The notes below the pieces were generated by a model. The model was given only the letters and a program-made list of their open reading frames with translations. It was not told the DNA's origin and did not search any database. A stretch of DNA of 64,000 nt from Protonemura montana (Eukaryota; Arthropoda; Insecta; Plecoptera; Nemouridae): the NCBI GenBank assembly GCA_947568835.1, contig OX387610.1:13249001-13313000 (forward strand), read 5' to 3'. Positions 60,001-64,000 of this stretch are shown here, piece by piece; the first letter of the stretch is position 1, and each line of letters begins with the position of its first letter. The translations under genes and the position numbers were made by a program.

Positions 60001-62560
60001 TGTTTATCCACATTGCAATTGTCAGGTGGTCGGCTGGGTCAAGATATCTAATGAGTTCTTGCGCGTTATCTCTGGCACAGTTAAATTGAAACACAATTTG
60101 TTAAATATTTAAACTTTCAAGTGACATATTTCGTGCGACAAGTTTTTTTTTTACCATTTGCACGGAATAGCTTTCAAAGAAATGTTACTAAGAAATGTCA
60201 AAGAAATTAAACATTACAAATTTAGAAAAATGAATACAATTTAAAACTGACTTGTTACTATGTTGTACTCGAGAAAAACTTTTAAAATTGGCTTTTGAAT
60301 GCTAAGCGAAGAACAACTGAATTTCCCAACGTATCGTAACTTGTAACGGTTACTTTATCAAGGAAGAAAAGAGTGAAAATATTAATAAACTTCCTGGTAC
60401 AGTTACGAAACGTTGGGAAATTTAGTTGATCTTCACTTAGCCTTCAAAACCTAGTTCAAATAGTTTTTATCAAAACTAGTGCTAAGTTTAGATAAAGTAG
60501 ACATGAGTCTAAAAACCATAACAATGACATACTATTTAATTTCAATTGTGTAATGACTTGGCTAGTGTTGTACACTAACTTATAAATAACGCTTGGTTTT
60601 AATTTTTGACCAAGACCTGGCTATGCTTCTACCAGGTAATCTGACTTTTGTTATCTTGTCGATCAAGTAGATGATAACAAAGTCTTGTGGATCACGCTGC
60701 AATACTCGAGTTGAATTCAATCGGACATGCAAGAGACCGAACTCAACAACTATTCCCTTTAAATCTCAAACAACTTTTAACAACCAGGCTGACCACCAAA
60801 ACAAGCTGCTCCTGAAGAAATACCACACAAACATCGGCCTCCAGTCTTTCCTTGGTAGAACCACCAGACTTTGGAACGACCTACCAGCTAAAATCATGGA
60901 CAACCTGCCCGGAAAGGGATCATTTGAGCAGACCATAGCATTAGCTCATAGCAAATAGGTGGCACATAGCAAATAAGTAGCACATAGCAAATAGGTAGCA
61001 CGTAGACTAACAGCACGGTACAAACTTAAAACCAAACTACTTGCTAATACGGATATATGATTCAACATTTATTATTATTCATTATGTTAAACACAATGTC
61101 ATTATGTCATTACACCTTAGACCTAGAACCAAGCATGGGCCAGATTGCCTACTAGCACTAACCACCGGTAAACTTGTACCATACTTGTACCATTCTTGTA
61201 CCTAAGTTAGAAATCAATATCTCCTCACCTACCTATCTACCTATCAATAAAAACCTTATTTTTTTAAGTTTGGACCATATTTAAGACAGTGAAATATCAC
61301 GTTGCTCGGGTGACTTACGCTCGGGAAGTTGCTCGGACTCGACGGCGACATGTTCGTGTCGAATCCGTTGCCGTCGCTGCCGAAACCTGACGCTGCTTGA
61401 GCGAAACGCTCCTTGGCCTTGAGCGCTCGGGCGCGTTCGTTCCGTAACCGCTCATCATCTTTCAACAGCAGGACGAGCTGCTTGGCTTTTTCTCGCACGT
61501 TCAGACCCTGGTCCTTGGTCTCTTCGAAATACTGGAAGTCTTTCAACGTTTGGATGGCGAATATGTTTTCTTTGCACTGCATTGCAACCTTTGCGGGGTA
61601 GAAAGATTATGTAAGTGAAAAGTTGACGGTGAAAAGTGTTTGGCAGATTGATTAACATCTAAAAGTGTATCAAAAAATGCTTCTAACCATCCACTTGCTA
61701 TTTCTTAATTCAGTTTCTTTTGATTTTGAAATTAAACCATCCGTACATTCAAGGTATTCAATGTTATTTTTTTCATTTAGATTTTTGACTTATTTATATT
61801 TTCCCTATGTTCTTTCTACCATAAATTACTCAGTCATATGAAGTTCTTAAAAATACAACGACGATTGGGAAGAGGGTAAAAAGCAGTTACGCAAGCCGGC
61901 GTAGAATAGAAGATAGATTTTAATTGCGAACAAGGCAACAGCCATGAAGTCACCCAGGTGTTATCATCTATCCTATCTATTCTCCAGAAAGTTCCGCAAC
62001 TCGTTTTTAACTTCTTCCCGTATTCGAATACAAATAAAACTGCAATGGAACAACGACGGAAGATTGTTACCCGTGTCAAATTCCCTGAATAACACTTAAT
62101 ATTTAATGCTCTGAGCCCAAAGTCCAGAAGGAAAGATCGTCAATGTACCAACCTTTTCAGTTCCCGTCTTGATGAGATATTCGAGTAACACTAGAGCCTT
62201 GTAAACGTGCCGCCAGTTCCTGCCGTGGTCGTTCAGTCTTTTCCAGACCATTTGCATAATTTCGGTAAACGCTACCACGTTGTAGGTCAAGTCGGCCACC
62301 TCCGACATGATTGTCGAGCTCGGACCCCACGGGTCATTGCTTGTCGCCTCTCGAACCTTTTTCTGAAAATGTATCGAGTTTCAGTGACAGGAAGCATCCA
62401 AAAGAAACCCGGATAGGTTTTGACTTGAAGACACATTTGCAATTTGATTTGGTACATATTGTAAATAAACACAATGAAATAATATTCAAACCTGTGCATC
62501 TGAATAGTTGTGTGCTAAATTTTTTATATTTCTTCTAAACCCAGCCACGTTGACTTGCAT
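51036..62560 (-). CDS. lqf: Epsin (liquid facets type endocytic adaptor), complete coding region
   Basis: Nine coding exons with GT-AG borders and matching phases give 490 codons plus stop: 62560-62492, 62362-62153, 61588-61319, 59936-59888, 58493-58340, 57869-57719, 54993-54762, 51893-51723 and 51202-51036. Residues 1 to about 150 form the ENTH domain (MQVNVAGFRRNIKNLAHNYS; SEVADLTYNVVAFTEIMQ; LIKTGTEKVAMQCKENIF), which binds PI(4,5)P2 and bends membrane. Two ubiquitin-interacting motifs follow at about 209-227 and 235-251. DPW motifs for AP-2 lie at 318-320, 333-335 and 340-342, with DPF at 385-387. A clathrin box LVNLD is at 416-420, and NPF motifs for EH-domain proteins at 445-447 and 486-488. 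Epsin links ubiquitinated cargo to clathrin and in flies is needed for Notch ligand signalling. A second in-frame ATG at 62584-62582, directly at the exon's acceptor, would add eight residues (MRRQKEDT). I chose 62560 because the family begins MQVNVAG. Confidence 0.96.
51415..51530 (-). mobile_element. tRNA-derived SINE, tail fragment in epsin last intron
   Basis: TTTAAATTGCAAACGCTTGC, GCGGGGTATTTTTATTATTA and CCGTCTCAAAAATTGATGCC mark the family 3' part. It breaks off within the head. It lies between the two last epsin exons. Confidence 0.65.
51990..52631 (-). mobile_element. 5S-derived SINE with four head units, rearranged body
   Basis: Plus-strand body segments (CACTGGTCTATTGGCGTCAG; GGATTCCTCCACAAATCCAT) flank diverged sequence. 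Four promoter units follow to 52595, then the 5S start (ACGACCGGTGTTTCAAAC) to 52631. It is an insertion in the epsin intron between the exons at 54762 and 51893, in the same orientation as the gene. Confidence 0.82.
54045..54120 (+). mobile_element. Short fragment of the 279-bp-unit MITE-like family
   Basis: TTGACAAAAACTATTTGAAC and GAAGAACAACTAAATTTTCC match the family core at 17035-17100. It lies in an epsin intron. Confidence 0.55.
54262..54425 (-). mobile_element. 5S-derived SINE, diverged 3' body fragment
   Basis: Plus-strand blocks GCACTGGTCTAATGGC, GTGAACGAGTGGGTGATGAT and GTAGCCTACTCCTGTC match the family body, without any promoter unit. It lies in the same epsin intron as the copy at 51990, in the same orientation. 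Confidence 0.65.
55252..55462 (-). mobile_element. 5S-derived SINE, 3' body fragment
   Basis: Plus-strand GTGTTTAACGACGCACTG, GGCGTCGGTGAATGAGTGG and GGCTTAACGTCCCTTGCAAA identify the body; it breaks off before the head. It lies in the epsin intron just upstream (on the gene strand) of the DPW exon. Confidence 0.75.
55945..56030 (-). mobile_element. tRNA-derived SINE tail abutting the foldback element
   Basis: AAATTGCAAACGCTTGCAAC and GTGGGGTATTTTCTTATTAG match the tail, and the next bases are the left arm of the foldback at 56030. The remainder of the tail may lie beyond the foldback (CTACTACCCTCTTAAAAATTGA at 56440), which would mean the foldback inserted into the SINE. Confidence 0.6.
56030..56445. 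mobile_element. Foldback element with arms of about 190 bp, related to the 60-bp-core family
   Basis: The left arm (56030 to about 56195) begins CCATTGAGTGTGTAGGTTAT. The right arm (to 56445) is its reverse complement and includes CTATAACC, GACGTT, GGCGGCCATCTTTCACGCAG and CGAAATTAAATTTCATGCG. The spacer is about 50-60 bases. Arm blocks GATGGCCGCCAAATGACTAC and ACGATTGATATACACATAAC are also found in the copy at 23340. In RNA it would form a long hairpin inside the epsin intron between exons 57719 and 54993. A tRNA-SINE tail borders it on the left. Confidence 0.8.
57150..57445 (+). mobile_element. LINE C-terminal fragment in an epsin intron
   Basis: The frame ending at 57442 reads SHATRNRNDIRTIPHFHSLL, YSPLYLCTKIYNHLP and FYSRDEYLSS. 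TRNRN-DIR and the KIYNHLP...FYSxDEYL tail are characteristic of LINE polymerase C-termini. It is antisense to epsin and 5'-truncated. Confidence 0.75.
58030..58215 (-). mobile_element. LINE 3' UTR fragments, tandem pair
   Basis: TTTCTAGCTTAGGTACAAGT...GGTGGTTAGTGCTAGTAGGC occurs twice, about 100 bases apart, and is the reverse complement of 61150-61235 (end of the LINE fragment at 60671). It lies in the short epsin intron between exons 58340 and 57869. Confidence 0.62.
58610..58935 (-). mobile_element. 279-bp-unit MITE-like family, single-unit copy
   Basis: It runs from AATTGGCGTTTTTTCC (58620) to AACCCTGTTCAACTAG (58925), the reverse complement of 17035-17330. Its outer end holds a hairpin (TTGGCGTTTTTT with AAAAAACGCCAA, 58624-58685). 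It lies in the epsin intron between the exons ending at 59888 and starting at 58493. Confidence 0.72.
59605..59690 (+). repeat. Diverged single relative of the 114-bp unit
   Basis: CTCGGCATCTCCACAGCTAT and GTGGAATCTACCTATGAACC line up with CTCAGCATCTCCATGGCTAC and GTTGAATCTACCATTGAACC of the array at 37413. The remainder is not similar. It lies in an epsin intron. Confidence 0.5.
60285..60530. mobile_element. Foldback member of the 279-bp-unit MITE-like family
   Basis: The left arm has GGCTTTTGAATGCTAAGCGA and CCCAACGTATCGTAAC. About 70 bases on, the right arm repeats them as reverse complement (GTTACGAAACGTTGGGAAAT; CACTTAGCCTTCAAAACC). Its outer end reads GACATGAGTCTAAAAACCAT. Arms are about 65-70 bases. 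It lies in an epsin intron. Confidence 0.68.
60671..61245 (+). mobile_element. LINE C-terminal fragment plus 3' UTR in an epsin intron
   Basis: A 95-codon frame (60671-60958) carries KYHTNIGLQSFLGRTTRLWN and DLPAKI, the RxxRLWNxLPxxI pattern of jockey/CR1-like LINE C-termini. The stretch after the stop has a short tandem repeat (GGCACATAGCAAATAAGTA). It ends in a 3' UTR containing CTTGTACCTAAGTTAGAAAT that recurs at 58035-58215. Confidence 0.72.
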
Positions 62561-62584
62561 TGTGTCCTCCTTTTGCCGCCGCAT

Positions 62585-64000
62585 CTGAAAGTTAAAAAAG
62601 TGTTGGTTGTGTATTTGTAAATAGGTAATGGGATTGAATAGGTAACGGTAAAATAGATATGAGTCGTAGGATTTGAAATTGTCATTATCGTGTTATCTGC
62701 TCATGTATTGGCTCATGACAGTTATAGATAACACATTCAGAAGTGGCCTAGGCATCCTGGTATTGTCTTCCTAATAACTAGTGACAGGTATGTTTTGCCT
62801 ATGACTAAGAAAGTAAATTTCCTGACACCTTCTTGGAAAGGATAGGAATGGCCAAAAAAAACTGTCTTAATTATATTTAAGGAAGTATTTTTGAAGACTT
62901 ACATTGATTGGTGTATTTTCTTAATTTCTTGTTTAAAATTTTAGGCCCGTATCACCTTACAAAGTTTGATGCCTGAAAAGAACAAAACTCAAATAACTCA
63001 GTCTCTTTGCCATTAGAAGTGAAGGGGAGTAATCCTGTTGACATTGACAATATCAAAGATATTTTTGTCAGCCGGTAAAATGCCAATGAACACACGGAAC
63101 TCTGGGGCTTCTGACAAATATGATTAGGTAGGAATCGAGCTCGTTGAATCAGCGGTTTGAGCTTACAGTTTGCACTTATTTAGCTTCCATTATTCACTAA
63201 CGATCCCCTGTAGCACGTGATTAAGTTAATTAGAGCAAGCAAGAGTAGAAAAGCTAGACCTACCTAGCATGGGTTTGAAGTTAAGTGAGCATCTACTATT
63301 GGTGTCAATGGCACTCTATTGTAACCTACTTTGTTTGCTGGCGGCTTGGAGACTACATGACTATATTTATGGATGTGATTAGTATTCAAATAATATAACT
63401 CAGACTGGATGCCCAAGGGTAGGCGAGTACAAGTGTGAAATTACGAAGTACGTCCCTGAGCTAGAACCAAGACTCACATAACCAAAGATAAGTCAGAAGC
63501 TGGACCTGCCCCTTTACGTTTAGACGTCAAAATTTGTTTCTTGTCGCCTCTTTCGGTTGTTTGGTATAAAGCGATGTAATCTTATAAAAAAAAACACTTA
63601 CTCCTACAAAAATAAAAGAATTGGCTTGTCTTCACCACTAGAAATCGAAATAAAATAACATAGAAATTTTGACACTAGCACTGACGAGTCATAAAAAAGC
63701 TCCTCTCTTGTATTCATCACAATTCTAAGATGGCGTGACATCCGGTTCAATTTTACTCAATTAGCATACTTATTGCGCCAGCGAATCAGTGAACTCATCT
63801 GTGAATAGTTTATTGACTTCTTCAGTAATTAATTCACGTAAACACCATCGTGGGATAAATTTCGATCAAAAAGTTTTCAGAAATGTAAGATGACAAATAC
63901 GTTGGTTGGTAGTTACCTTCGGTTCGGGGAAAGCTGTTTCACCAGTCGATTTAGCTGTAGATGTTTTTGGGAATACATTACATTTCAATGACAGGTTGCA
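62585..64000 (-). other. Upstream part of the epsin gene: 5' intron, no coding sequence seen
   Basis: The first coding exon begins right after the acceptor AACTTTCAG at 62585, so at least one untranslated exon must lie further right on the minus strand. Between 62590 and 64000 I see AT-rich sequence with no coding similarity and no repeat I could match to others in the window. The 5' exon and promoter were not located. Confidence 0.6.

Overview
The window is AT-rich nuclear DNA from an animal, most likely an insect or another arthropod. The evidence is four spliced or single-exon genes with strong arthropod/metazoan homologues, canonical GT-AG introns, long introns full of interspersed repeats, several truncated non-LTR retrotransposon tails, and tRNA- and 5S-rRNA-derived SINEs. 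I cannot fix the order or species from sequence alone. There is no bacterial, phage or CRISPR content.

Genes, left to right. (1) On the minus strand, the first two coding exons (25351-25132 and 3613-3465) of a STAR/KHDRBS (Sam68-like, Drosophila qkr-type) RNA-binding protein, with a probable untranslated first exon near 26192. They are separated by a 21.5-kb intron, and the rest of the KH domain lies beyond the left edge. (2) On the plus strand, a single-exon tetraspanin of 354 residues (35688-36752) with an unusually long serine-rich and acidic C-terminal tail. (3) On the minus strand, a complete seven-exon WDR45B/WIPI3 autophagy beta-propeller (48061-45621, 344 aa). (4) On the minus strand, a complete nine-coding-exon epsin (liquid facets type, 62560-51036, 490 aa) carrying an ENTH domain, two UIMs, DPW motifs, a clathrin box and NPF motifs.

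The remaining sequence is dominated by repeats. The most striking is a 5S-rRNA-derived SINE family. Its head, which carries the whole 5S internal promoter (box A, intermediate element, box C), is tandemly reiterated at a 91-bp pitch from one to about six times in different copies. One free-standing array at 3712-5225 has about 17 units in exact 91-bp register and a 364-bp (four-unit) higher-order repeat. At least fifteen loci of this family lie in the window, in both orientations. Other repeats are a 60-bp array inside a dispersed MITE-like element (14661-15200), a 114-bp array with 15 units and a 570-bp internal duplication (37413-39060), paired inverted 70-bp and 86-bp arrays (44190-44520 and 44728-45290), a 54-bp array (24562-24966), a 118-bp array present twice in opposite orientation (18840-19150 and 31705-32155), a 279-bp triplication inside another MITE-like element (16150-17360), a 410-bp foldback in an epsin intron (56030-56440), and a tRNA-derived SINE family.

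The genes do not form an operon-like system. Epsin (endocytosis) and WIPI3 (autophagy) both act in membrane traffic, but their being neighbours looks incidental. The KHDRBS and tetraspanin genes are divergently transcribed across about 9.5 kb of repeat-bearing intergenic DNA.
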